From assembly GCA_018064565.1 (NCBI GenBank), contig JAGHVA010000222.1, forward strand, positions 1 to 5,542: DNA of 5,542 bases. The letters run 5' to 3'. Both the position numbers and the translations under genes were made by a program. The notes under the pieces were generated by a model. The model was not told the origin of the DNA. It saw nothing but the letters and a program-made list of their open reading frames with translations, and ran no database searches. This DNA comes from Candidatus Colimorpha onthohippi (lineage in GTDB: Bacteria > Bacteroidota > Bacteroidia > Bacteroidales > P3). Shown here in pieces: positions 1-5,542 of this stretch; position 1 is the first letter of the stretch, and each line of letters opens with the position of its first letter.

Positions 1-1086
1 GCAAAAAAACTGAAGGCCAAACGAACGGTTGCTCGTATCTCTAACTCCGAGTTGCTTACTTCTCGCAATAGGGAGATGTTTAAGGAATTGGGTGTTGATG
101 ACTTGGTCTGTCCAGAACGTATAGCAGCCAAAGAGATTACGAATCTGCTGAACTACACGGTGGCAACCGATTTCTTCGATTTCTCGGAAGGGCTGCTTAC
201 TATGTATCTTATCCGCCTTGAGGCGGACTCTCCCGTTATCAACCGGAGCGTCCGTGCGTTGACGCAGACGTACAAGACCCTTCAGGTAAGGATTGCGGCG
301 GTGTTGCGCAACGGTATCACTATCATCCCTCATGCCGAATTTGTATTTGAGCAGGGCGACTTGGCTTACCTGATTAGCCGTCCCAACCAGATGGATATCG
401 TGAAGCAGGTGGCAGGCAAACATGATTATACTATCCGTAATCTGATGATTGCGGGTGGTGGTAGAATTGGCCGTTTGGCAGCACAGACACTTGAGGACAA
501 ACTGAAGGTGACGTTGATTGATGAGAATCGTAGGCGTTGCGAGGAGTTGAGCGCAGCCCTCAATCATACGTTGGTGTTGCATGGCGATGCTACGGATATG
601 GAGCTTATGAAGAACGAGGGTCTGGCATCGGCAGATGCTTTTGTGGCAGTAACCAATTCGTCTGAGACTAATGTGCTTACCTGCCTGCATGCTCGCCGGT
701 TAGGTGTTAAGCGCACCATCGCTTTGGTCGAGAATACTGGTTTTATCAATCTGTCTCAAGATATTGGTATTGATACGATTATCAATAAAAAACTAATTAC
801 GGCTTCTTATATTGCCCGGCTGATTGTAGATGGCGATGCGGTTCGTAGCAAATGGCTTACGGGTACCAATGCCGAGGTGATTGAGTTTGAGGTGGCTCGT
901 CGCTCGGCTGCTACGCGCAATATGTTGGGCGAATTGGGATTGCCGCAAGGGGCTAATGTGGGTGGTATTATCCGAGGGCGTGAGACGATTGTCCCTACGC
1001 GCGATACGCAAATCATCGAAGGCGACCGAGTGGTGGTATTTACCCTTCCTAAGGTTGCCGATGAGGTTGCAAAGCTGTTCAAGTGA
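1..1086 (+). CDS. trkA: TrkA, NAD-binding regulatory subunit of Trk potassium uptake (5' end missing)
   Basis: This is the peripheral cytosolic subunit that binds NAD(H) or ATP and gates the membrane pore TrkH. The frame is open from base 1, so the gene starts left of the window. The TTG at 52 is an internal Leu codon, because the residues before it (RTVARISNSE) already match the family. 361 residues are visible; E. coli TrkA has 458, so roughly 95 residues (most of the first nucleotide-binding domain) are missing. In visible numbering: end of the first Rossmann domain (1 to about 55), first RCK_C domain (about 57-138), second Rossmann domain with GGGRIG at 152-157, acidic LIDEN at 172-176 and HGDATD at 194-199, and a second RCK_C domain (about 290-361). 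The C-terminus is intact and ends in TGA. It is followed after 32 bases by trkH, the usual partner. Family assignment rests on motifs and architecture. Confidence 0.95.
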   Translation, partial: AKKLKAKRTVARISNSELLTSRNREMFKELGVDDLVCPERIAAKEITNLLNYTVATDFFDFSEGLLTMYLIRLEADSPVINRSVRALTQTYKTLQVRIAAVLRNGITIIPHAEFVFEQGDLAYLISRPNQMDIVKQVAGKHDYTIRNLMIAGGGRIGRLAAQTLEDKLKVTLIDENRRRCEELSAALNHTLVLHGDATDMELMKNEGLASADAFVAVTNSSETNVLTCLHARRLGVKRTIALVENTGFINLSQDIGIDTIINKKLITASYIARLIVDGDAVRSKWLTGTNAEVIEFEVARRSAATRNMLGELGLPQGANVGGIIRGRETIVPTRDTQIIEGDRVVVFTLPKVADEVAKLFK

Positions 1087-1104
1087 TGCTTTGCTTTATT
1101 GGTT

Positions 1105-1110
1105 AAAAGG
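1105..1110 (+). promoter_or_regulatory. possible weak ribosome binding site for the GTG start of trkH
   Basis: AAAAGG lies 8 bases before the GTG at 1119, a plausible Shine-Dalgarno spacing. It supports GTG over any later start. Bacteroidota often initiate without a Shine-Dalgarno sequence, so the match may be chance. Confidence 0.3.
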
Positions 1111-1118
1111 TTGTAATA

Positions 1119-2570
1119 GTGAACTATCGCTGTGTTTTTCAGTTGCTTAGTCTTCTGCTGATAGTCGAGGCAGTAGTGATGATAGGGTGCGGCGTGTTGT
1201 CGTGGTTTGTCGGCGATGGGGCTGTGGCTGGGTTTGGTATTGCTGCTTTAGTGGTATTGATTGTTGCACTATCGTTGCGGATGGCAGCAGGGCGTCATGT
1301 CCGCTATCAACTTTCAGAACGTGATAGTTTCTGGGTTACTTCGCTTGCGTGGATTGTGGTGCCAGTCATGGGTTGTTTGCCGTTTATGCTTACAGGACAG
1401 GCTCATCGGTGGGTGGATGCTTTGTTTGAGTCGTTCAGTGGTTTTACAACCACAGGTTCAACGATATTTGACGATCCTGCATGCCTGCCAATCAGTGTTT
1501 TGGTGTGGCGGTCGCTGACGCAATGGGTTGGTGGACTTGGTTTGGTGTTGCTTATGGTGGCACTGATGCGCCGAATTTCGCATGGCACCTGGTATCTGTA
1601 CGATGCCGAGTTCTCAGGCACTCAACAGCGCCGTCTGTATCCAAAGTTGTCGGGTAGTGTGGGCAGGATGGCCATCGTTTATGTTTCGGTGTCGCTTGCA
1701 TTAGTATTCATTTTGTTGCTGTTGGGCAATAACCCCATCGATTCGGTGTGTCTGGCTCTCAGCACCACCTCCACGGGAGGCTTTATGACCTCGTCTGTCG
1801 GGTTGGCAGGGTTAGGTAACGCTACTTTGATAGTAATCACCTTGTTTATGTTTATGAGTGGTGTCAATCTTGCCGTCATCTACAATGTGGTTACATTCAA
1901 ATGGCGTCGGTTGCATCGTCTGGACGAGTTTCGGGCGTATGTGGTGGTCTATTTTGTTGCTGTGGCACTATCTGTTATAGCGTTGTTACTCGCTCACAAC
2001 GATTGGCGTTCAGCAGTAGGGTTTAGCCTTTTTCATATAGCCTCAACTATCTCAACGTGTGGCTTTTATGCCTATAGTCCTGCACATTGGACTTTTGGCG
2101 TGTCGGTCATAACCTTTTTCTTATTGTTTGTAGGTGCTTCGTCGGGCGCTACGGGTGGTGGGGTTAAGGTCAAGCGTATTCTGGTACTTACCCGTTACAT
2201 CCGCAACTACTTTACGCGCATTGTCTATCCTCATGCCGTATTTAACGTAAAGGTGGATGGCATGGTGTTGACCGATGAGTACAACAACAAGGTCTTCGCA
2301 TTTGTATTTACATACCTTGCCTTCGTGTTGGGCGGGGCCTTCTTGCTCACGTTGAGCGGTTGTGATATTCCTACGTCGGTTACGTTAGCAGCAGCCAATA
2401 TGTGCAATTTGGGTCCTGTGCCCGTAGATGGCTTATTAGGAGTCAGCGCAAGCTATCTGGCTTTGCCCACACTTTCTAAATATACGCTCATGGTGCTTAT
2501 GGTGGCGGGACGAATCGAGATTTTTGCATTGTTGGCAATATTTAGTCCCGCCTATTGGCGCAAAAAATAA
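1119..2570 (+). CDS. trkH: TrkH-family potassium uptake pore protein, first paralogue
   Basis: Integral inner-membrane K+ translocation subunit of the SKT (Trk/Ktr/HKT) superfamily, gated by TrkA. At 483 residues it matches E. coli TrkH in length. All four selectivity-filter loops keep their glycine: GFTTTGS (108-114, G113), STTSTGGF (215-222, G220), STISTCGF (309-316, G315) and NMCNLGPV (427-434, G432). The segment GATGGGVK (343-350) matches the conserved gating-loop region of the third repeat. The C-terminal signature is GRIE (464-467) followed by FSPAYW (475-480). The start is GTG. It gives an N-terminus (MNYRCVFQLL) that leads directly into the first hydrophobic helix, and only 32 bases separate it from trkA. 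An oddity is Val434 where the family usually has Gly in the fourth loop (GPG to GPV). It is probably cotranscribed with trkA and with the second trkH 14 bases downstream. Whether it transports K+ alone cannot be told from sequence. Confidence 0.94.
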   Translation: MNYRCVFQLLSLLLIVEAVVMIGCGVLSWFVGDGAVAGFGIAALVVLIVALSLRMAAGRHVRYQLSERDSFWVTSLAWIVVPVMGCLPFMLTGQAHRWVDALFESFSGFTTTGSTIFDDPACLPISVLVWRSLTQWVGGLGLVLLMVALMRRISHGTWYLYDAEFSGTQQRRLYPKLSGSVGRMAIVYVSVSLALVFILLLLGNNPIDSVCLALSTTSTGGFMTSSVGLAGLGNATLIVITLFMFMSGVNLAVIYNVVTFKWRRLHRLDEFRAYVVVYFVAVALSVIALLLAHNDWRSAVGFSLFHIASTISTCGFYAYSPAHWTFGVSVITFFLLFVGASSGATGGGVKVKRILVLTRYIRNYFTRIVYPHAVFNVKVDGMVLTDEYNNKVFAFVFTYLAFVLGGAFLLTLSGCDIPTSVTLAAANMCNLGPVPVDGLLGVSASYLALPTLSKYTLMVLMVAGRIEIFALLAIFSPAYWRKK

Positions 2571-2584
2571 TAATTGTAGCAAGT

Positions 2585-4159
2585 ATGATGGTAAGTGCTT
2601 TTGACAAGCCGATAGCAGACCCCAAGTCTCAGCTGCACAACGCTCAGCATGGTGCCAATATAGCTTTTACTACGTCGAGGCGACAATCTGCCTACTGCAA
2701 AGTATCGAGCAATATCAAAGCACTGGTACGTCTCTTGGGCATATTCCTCATGGCAGAGGGTGTGCTTATGCTTTTGTGTTTGATACCTGCTATCCATTTT
2801 GTCGACCATTCTGCAAACGGCATACTTGTTTCTGGTCTGTTTACGTTGGCAGTCGGACTATATATGTGGATCTCGTGCTCAGACTTTAAGGTCTTGAGCG
2901 ATAGGAGGCTGTCGTTTGTCTTTGTAGTCGTTTTGTGGCTGGTTTTGGCATTGTTTGGGTCGCTCCCATTCTTGGCTACGGGTGCGGTTCGCACCTTTAC
3001 CAATGCTTATTTTGAGACATTGTCTGGCTTTACCTCTTCGGGTGCCACTATCTTTGAGGAGGTGCAGCATCTGCCTTCTTCCATCTTACTGTGGCGGAGT
3101 ATGTCGCAGTGGATAGGTGGTTTTGGTATCATTCTGTTGGTGTTGGCTATAGCACCTACATTGGGTATCAACAAGTTCAGTCTCTACACCGCCGAGACCT
3201 CTATCCAAGACCCATCGGTTAGCTTGGTGGGTACTACAGGCATGACCGTAAGGCGTATGCTGGTAGTATATGTCCTGCTGTCGGCTATTTTTGTGTGGCT
3301 ATATAGCAAGACGGGGCTGCCTTTATGGGATGCCGTCAACCTTACCTTCTCCAACATCTCGTCGGGCGGATTCTCCATCTACAACGATGGTATTGCTTCG
3401 CTTACAGCTGCGCAGCAGTATATTACGGCGCTTGCTATGTTGCTTAGCGGTGTCAACTTTACCATGCTATATCTTCTCATTTCGTTTAGATGGAACAAGA
3501 TAGCAGGCCGCTACGAGCAGGTTCGGGTCTATCTGCTCTTGTTTTTTATCATGGCAGTATTGGCAAGTGTAGCCCTGCATACCAGGATGGGGTATGGCTG
3601 GTCCGATTCTGTGCGGCTGTCGGTGGTTCAGTCTGCCAGCGTTATCTCAACCACGGGCACTATGGTGGCTGATACATCTCAATGGTGGATGCCGGTGTCG
3701 TTTCTGTTTGTCATCTTGTCGCTTTGTGGCGGTATGGCAGGCTCAACATCGGGTGGAATCAAGGTGATGCGTGTCATGATATTGGTTCGTAACGTGCGCA
3801 CCATATTGAAAAATAGGCTGCATCCATCGGCAGTCAATCCCGTGCGCCTCAATGGTCGTCCTGTGGCACATCCCATCATCAACAACGTCATGGTACTCTT
3901 TTTTGTTTATGCGTTGGTCATCATCATAGGTGTCTTCTGTCTTATACTGTCAGGCGAGACGGGCACCGAAGCCATTGGTGCCATGGTGGGTTGCATCACG
4001 GGCTATGGACCAGGATTGGGCGTAAGTGGCGGCTTTGGCAATTATGCCGCCTTTGCCGATGTCAGCAAGTGGATCTGCATAGCAGCTATGTTGCTGGGCA
4101 GGTTGGAGTGTATCACAGTGCTCGTACTCTTTTATCCACCACTATGGAAACTTAGATAG
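2585..4159 (+). CDS. trkH: TrkH-family potassium uptake pore protein, second paralogue, with N-terminal extension
   Basis: A second pore subunit of the same superfamily, 524 residues from the ATG at 2585; the adjacent ATG at 2588 is equally possible. The TTG at 2555 is less likely because it overlaps the end of the upstream gene. Filter loops: GFTSSGAT (148-155, G153), SNISSGGF (256-263, G261), VISTTGT (353-359, G358) and GYGPG (473-477, G475). The gating-loop segment GSTSGGIK is at 386-393 and GRLE at 505-508, and the protein ends FYPPLWKLR. Residues 43-59 (NIKALVRLLG...AEG) align without gaps to residues 2-18 of the first paralogue, so about 41 hydrophilic residues precede the normal family start. 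No ATG, GTG or TTG occurs in frame between 2588 and 2735, so the extension cannot be removed by choosing a later standard start. The third loop has Thr359 where STTGF is usual. Probably the last gene of a trkA-trkH-trkH operon. Confidence 0.92.
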   Translation: MMVSAFDKPIADPKSQLHNAQHGANIAFTTSRRQSAYCKVSSNIKALVRLLGIFLMAEGVLMLLCLIPAIHFVDHSANGILVSGLFTLAVGLYMWISCSDFKVLSDRRLSFVFVVVLWLVLALFGSLPFLATGAVRTFTNAYFETLSGFTSSGATIFEEVQHLPSSILLWRSMSQWIGGFGIILLVLAIAPTLGINKFSLYTAETSIQDPSVSLVGTTGMTVRRMLVVYVLLSAIFVWLYSKTGLPLWDAVNLTFSNISSGGFSIYNDGIASLTAAQQYITALAMLLSGVNFTMLYLLISFRWNKIAGRYEQVRVYLLLFFIMAVLASVALHTRMGYGWSDSVRLSVVQSASVISTTGTMVADTSQWWMPVSFLFVILSLCGGMAGSTSGGIKVMRVMILVRNVRTILKNRLHPSAVNPVRLNGRPVAHPIINNVMVLFFVYALVIIIGVFCLILSGETGTEAIGAMVGCITGYGPGLGVSGGFGNYAAFADVSKWICIAAMLLGRLECITVLVLFYPPLWKLR

Positions 4160-4192
4160 CAACTATTTGCAAGGCTTGAACCACACAGCCAT

Positions 4193-4328
4193 TCGATTTT
4201 TCGATTTTTCGATTTTTTGATTTTTCGATTTCTCGATTTTTCGATTTTTCGATTTTTCGATTTCTCGATTCCTCGATTTTTCGATTTTTTGATCCCTCGG
4301 TTTTTCGATTTCTTGACCATTCGATTTT
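4193..4328. repeat. tandem array of 17 octamers, consensus TCGATTTT
   Basis: The array is exactly 136 bases, seventeen 8-base units with no insertion or deletion. Nine units are exactly TCGATTTT, three are TCGATTTC, and the others are TTGATTTT, TCGATTCC, TTGATCCC, TCGGTTTT and TTGACCAT. Almost all changes are transitions, and the most diverged units are 13, 14 and 16, near the right end. It begins 33 bases after the stop of the second trkH and ends 43 bases before the next gene's -7 box. The core TCGA is self-complementary, so neighbouring units can pair as 4-bp stems with a T4 loop followed by T4. On the minus strand the unit has no stop codon in any frame, which creates three overlapping open frames there that are not believable genes. 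Function unknown; an insulating or terminator-like role is inference. Confidence 0.95.
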
Positions 4329-4346
4329 CTTGTCCAATTAGCTCCA

Positions 4347-4379
4347 TTAGTCCCTTGTAACATTTTTTTTGTATCTTTG
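4347..4379 (+). promoter_or_regulatory. Bacteroidota-type promoter for the secreted repeat protein
   Basis: TATCTTTG at 4372-4379 matches the Bacteroidota -7 consensus TAnnTTTG exactly. The -33 element (consensus TTTG) is degenerate. Candidates are TTAG at 4347-4350 (21 bases before the -7 box, a good distance) or CTTG at 4354-4357 (14 bases, short). Transcription would start near 4384-4386, giving a leader of about 75 bases before the ATG at 4460. Orientation and position fit the downstream gene only. Confidence 0.7.
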
Positions 4380-4389
4380 CAAGATTTTT

Positions 4390-4424
4390 GGTGCGTATAT
4401 TTTTTGGATTGAGATAATCGCACC
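4390..4424 (+). promoter_or_regulatory. inverted repeat (possible hairpin) in the 5' leader
   Basis: GGTGCG (4390-4395) and CGCACC (4419-4424) are perfect inverted copies separated by 23 A/T-rich bases. They start a few bases after the predicted transcription start. The right arm is followed by GTTTTAAGTTTT. This GC-rich pairing stands out in otherwise A/T-rich sequence. It could be a leader hairpin affecting mRNA stability or early termination, or a protein-binding site. The long loop makes a strong terminator unlikely. Confidence 0.35.
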
Positions 4425-4433
4425 GTTTTAAGT

Positions 4434-4449
4434 TTTGCAATATTACAAA
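4434..4449. promoter_or_regulatory. 16-bp near-palindrome just before the start codon
   Basis: TTTGCAATATTACAAA is a palindrome with one mismatched pair (C4438 against A4445). It ends 10 bases before the ATG at 4460. It could be an operator-like site or a leader structure covering the initiation region. It is A/T-rich, so chance occurrence is possible. Confidence 0.2.
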
Positions 4450-4459
4450 TATAGATATT

Positions 4460-5542
4460 ATGAAGAGACTCTTTTGTGTTTTGATTTTATTCTTTTGGGC
4501 TGGGTGGGTATCGCATCTGTGCGCCCAGGCGCCGCAAGCGGTTACCTACCAGAGTGTGGTGCGCGATATGCAGGGCAATCTTTTGCCCAACACCTCGGTG
4601 TTGGTTCGCCTCAATATCTTGCAGAATTCTGTGGCTGGTGCGGTAGTCTATTCGGAGGAACACTATGCAAGTACCAATAGCAACAGCCTGATAACGCTTC
4701 TGATAGGCAAGGGACGCAACTTGTTAGGCTCATTCGCTGACATCAAGTGGAATCAGTATGCCTACTACCTGCGTAGCGAGATCTACCTGCACGGCATCAC
4801 CACACCGCTTACCACTACGGTGCAGTTTGTCAGTGTGCCGTATGCGTTAAGCAGTATCATGGCCGATACAGCCATGGCTCTCAAGATTGGCAATGTCATC
4901 TTCACAGGGTCTTACACGCAGCTGTCCAACCGTCCAACCATCCCCACGGTGCCTACGCGGATTAGTTCGTTTATCAACGATGCGGGCTATCTCACGCGCG
5001 ACTCTCTTCCGCCTGTCACGGTCGTACCTACCCATGTTAGCGCTTTTGTCAACGACATGGGATACATCACACGCGATTCGCTGCCTTCCTCTATTGCTGT
5101 CCCTACAGCCCTCAGTGCTTTTACCAACGATGTCGGCTTTATCTCTTCCGAAAGTCAGAACCTTTCGGCTGTAACATTATTGGGCAATGATGCGGGCAAT
5201 AAGCAACTGAAAGGCTTGCAGGATCCTACCGACTCGCAAGATGCTGTTACTTACCATCTGTTGGAGGAGGTCAGGACATTGGCTCTATTGTCGCAGACGC
5301 GTATCGACAGCCTGGGTAGGGTCATGGGAGCGCAGGATGTCCGTAGGCTGATCCGCACGTTGCAGTACCGTATCGACAGCCTGAGCACTGCTATGGAGGC
5401 GCAAGAGGCTTGTAGTAGTTGGGCTCGCACGTTGCAGTACCGTATCGACAGCTTGAGCAGTGTTATGGTGTCGCATGAGGCTTGTAGTAGCTGGGCTCGC
5501 ACGTTGCAGTACCGTATCGACAGTTTGAGCAGTGTTATGGGG
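4460..5542 (+). CDS. secreted repeat-rich surface protein of unknown function (3' end missing)
   Basis: The frame is open from ATG 4460 to the window edge: 361 codons with no stop. Residues 1-22 are a signal peptide (MKR, then a hydrophobic stretch, cleavage probably after A22 before QAPQ). Residues 28-140 match a domain common in secreted Bacteroidota proteins: YQSVVRDMQGN at 30-40, an immunoglobulin-like beta pattern, TLLIGKG at 79-85 and SVPYALSS at 125-132. Next comes LSNRPTIP (155-162) and three 25-residue repeats (164-233). QNLSAV (233-238) and LKGLQDPTDSQDAVT (250-264) follow, a segment type often seen before a helical tail. From residue 281 the protein consists of RIDSL-containing 23-24-residue repeats with short coiled-coil character that run off the window. 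Proteins with this N-terminus vary in their C-terminal part, which here is out of view, so function cannot be assigned. The leader lacks a Shine-Dalgarno sequence. It has its own promoter and is not part of the trk operon. Confidence 0.85.
   Translation, partial: MKRLFCVLILFFWAGWVSHLCAQAPQAVTYQSVVRDMQGNLLPNTSVLVRLNILQNSVAGAVVYSEEHYASTNSNSLITLLIGKGRNLLGSFADIKWNQYAYYLRSEIYLHGITTPLTTTVQFVSVPYALSSIMADTAMALKIGNVIFTGSYTQLSNRPTIPTVPTRISSFINDAGYLTRDSLPPVTVVPTHVSAFVNDMGYITRDSLPSSIAVPTALSAFTNDVGFISSESQNLSAVTLLGNDAGNKQLKGLQDPTDSQDAVTYHLLEEVRTLALLSQTRIDSLGRVMGAQDVRRLIRTLQYRIDSLSTAMEAQEACSSWARTLQYRIDSLSSVMVSHEACSSWARTLQYRIDSLSSVMG
4949..5158 (+). repeat. three 25-residue (75-bp) protein repeats
   Basis: Repeats begin at codons for V164, V189 and V214, exactly 75 bases apart (4949, 5024, 5099). 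The shared pattern is V-P-T-x-[IVL]-S-[SA]-F-x-N-D-x-G-[YF]-[LI]-[TS], followed in the first two by RDSLP. The third copy ends early (SSESQ). The DNA copies are well diverged, so the duplication is old and kept at the protein level. The motif resembles the NKPTIP / SSFTNDAGYLT connector repeats of phage tail fibres and of other Bacteroidota surface proteins. Confidence 0.85.
5354..5542 (+). repeat. 72-bp direct repeats encoding 24-residue units (continues beyond the window)
   Basis: Copies start at 5354, 5426 and 5498; the third is cut at 45 bases by the window end. Copies 1 and 2 differ at 7 of 72 positions, and copies 2 and 3 at 2 of 45. Each encodes RTLQYRIDSLS-x-x-M, and the complete copies continue to EACSSWA. 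The first 26 bases are identical in all three, including wobble positions, so the expansion is recent or kept uniform by recombination. A diverged earlier unit starts at 5300 (RIDSLGRVMG), 23 residues before the next RIDSL. Leu, Ile, Leu and Met at spacings 4, 3 and 4 suggest short coiled-coil stretches. Confidence 0.93.

Noticed and set aside
881..1150. Plus-strand open frame of 89 codons bridging trkA and trkH.
   Set aside because: It lies mostly inside trkA in another frame, and its composition is typical of a shadow frame.
2555..2584. TTG at 2555 as the start of the second trkH.
   Set aside because: It overlaps the last 16 bases of the first trkH and adds ten residues with no family match. 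ATG at 2585 is a stronger codon with a normal 14-base spacing.
4173..4190. Intrinsic terminator after the second trkH (GGCT / AGCC with a 10-base loop).
   Set aside because: A 4-bp stem with a long loop is too weak to call, although T-rich sequence follows.
4166..4383. TTTGCAAG at 4166-4173 and again at 4376-4383 as target-site duplication of an inserted element carrying the array.
   Set aside because: There are no terminal inverted repeats inside the pair, and the right copy overlaps the promoter consensus, so coincidence is likely.
4132..4440. Minus-strand open frame of 102 codons rich in Lys, Arg, Asn, Glu and Ile (and two shorter companions).
   Set aside because: It is generated by the octamer array, is open in all three frames, overlaps the end of the second trkH, and has no promoter of the expected type on that strand.
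4511..4525. Lipoprotein signal (SHLC, Cys21) in the secreted protein.
   Set aside because: Leu directly before Cys does not fit a lipobox, which needs Gly, Ala or Ser there. Cleavage after Ala22 is more likely.
4435..4680. Plus-strand open frame of 81 codons starting MQYYKYRYY.
   Set aside because: It is out of frame with the ATG at 4460, whose product has a signal peptide and a recognisable domain. It is a shadow.
5251..5502. Minus-strand repetitive open frames with Cys-rich repeats.
   Set aside because: They are the reverse reading of the 72-bp repeats of the plus-strand secreted protein.
4193..5542. CRISPR array, because of regularly spaced repeats.
   Set aside because: The octamers are back to back without spacers, and the 72-bp units are coding repeats in one long frame. 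There is no repeat-spacer pattern and no cas gene.

Overview
The window looks like chromosomal DNA of a member of the Bacteroidota, probably order Bacteroidales. Three things point there. The only clear promoter carries the phylum's -7 element (TATCTTTG, fitting TAnnTTTG). Start codons sit behind A/T-rich leaders with little or no Shine-Dalgarno sequence. The last gene begins with a secreted N-terminal domain (YQ-VVRD-GN opening, SVPYAL closing) that is common in this phylum. No species can be named from the sequence.

Positions 1-4159 hold a plus-strand potassium-uptake cluster. It contains the 3' part of trkA (a cytosolic nucleotide-binding gating subunit, cut by the left edge), then two consecutive genes for TrkH-type pore subunits. 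The gaps are only 32 and 14 bases with no visible promoter or terminator between them, so the three genes probably form one transcript. The two TrkH proteins are clearly paralogous but well diverged, including around the selectivity filter. The second has a 41-residue hydrophilic N-terminal extension that the first lacks. The simplest reading is one TrkA regulator serving two different channels, or a mixed TrkH1/TrkH2 dimer.

Positions 4160-4459 (300 bases) contain no credible gene. They hold an indel-free tandem array of 17 octamers (consensus TCGATTTT, 4193-4328), then a Bacteroidota promoter (-7 box 4372-4379), a GC-rich inverted repeat in the predicted 5' leader (4390-4424), and a near-palindrome just before the next start codon (4434-4449).

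Positions 4460-5542 encode the first 361 residues of a secreted, repeat-rich protein that runs off the right edge. It has a signal peptide, the Bacteroidota N-terminal domain, a triplicated 25-residue module resembling phage tail-fibre connector repeats (V-P-T...S-x-F-x-N-D-x-G-[YF]), and near-identical 24-residue (72-bp) repeats with short coiled-coil character that continue past the window. It is transcriptionally separate from the trk cluster and no functional link is evident. The trk genes are an ordinary transport system with an unusual duplication. The octamer array and the repeat-built surface protein are the parts most worth a second look.
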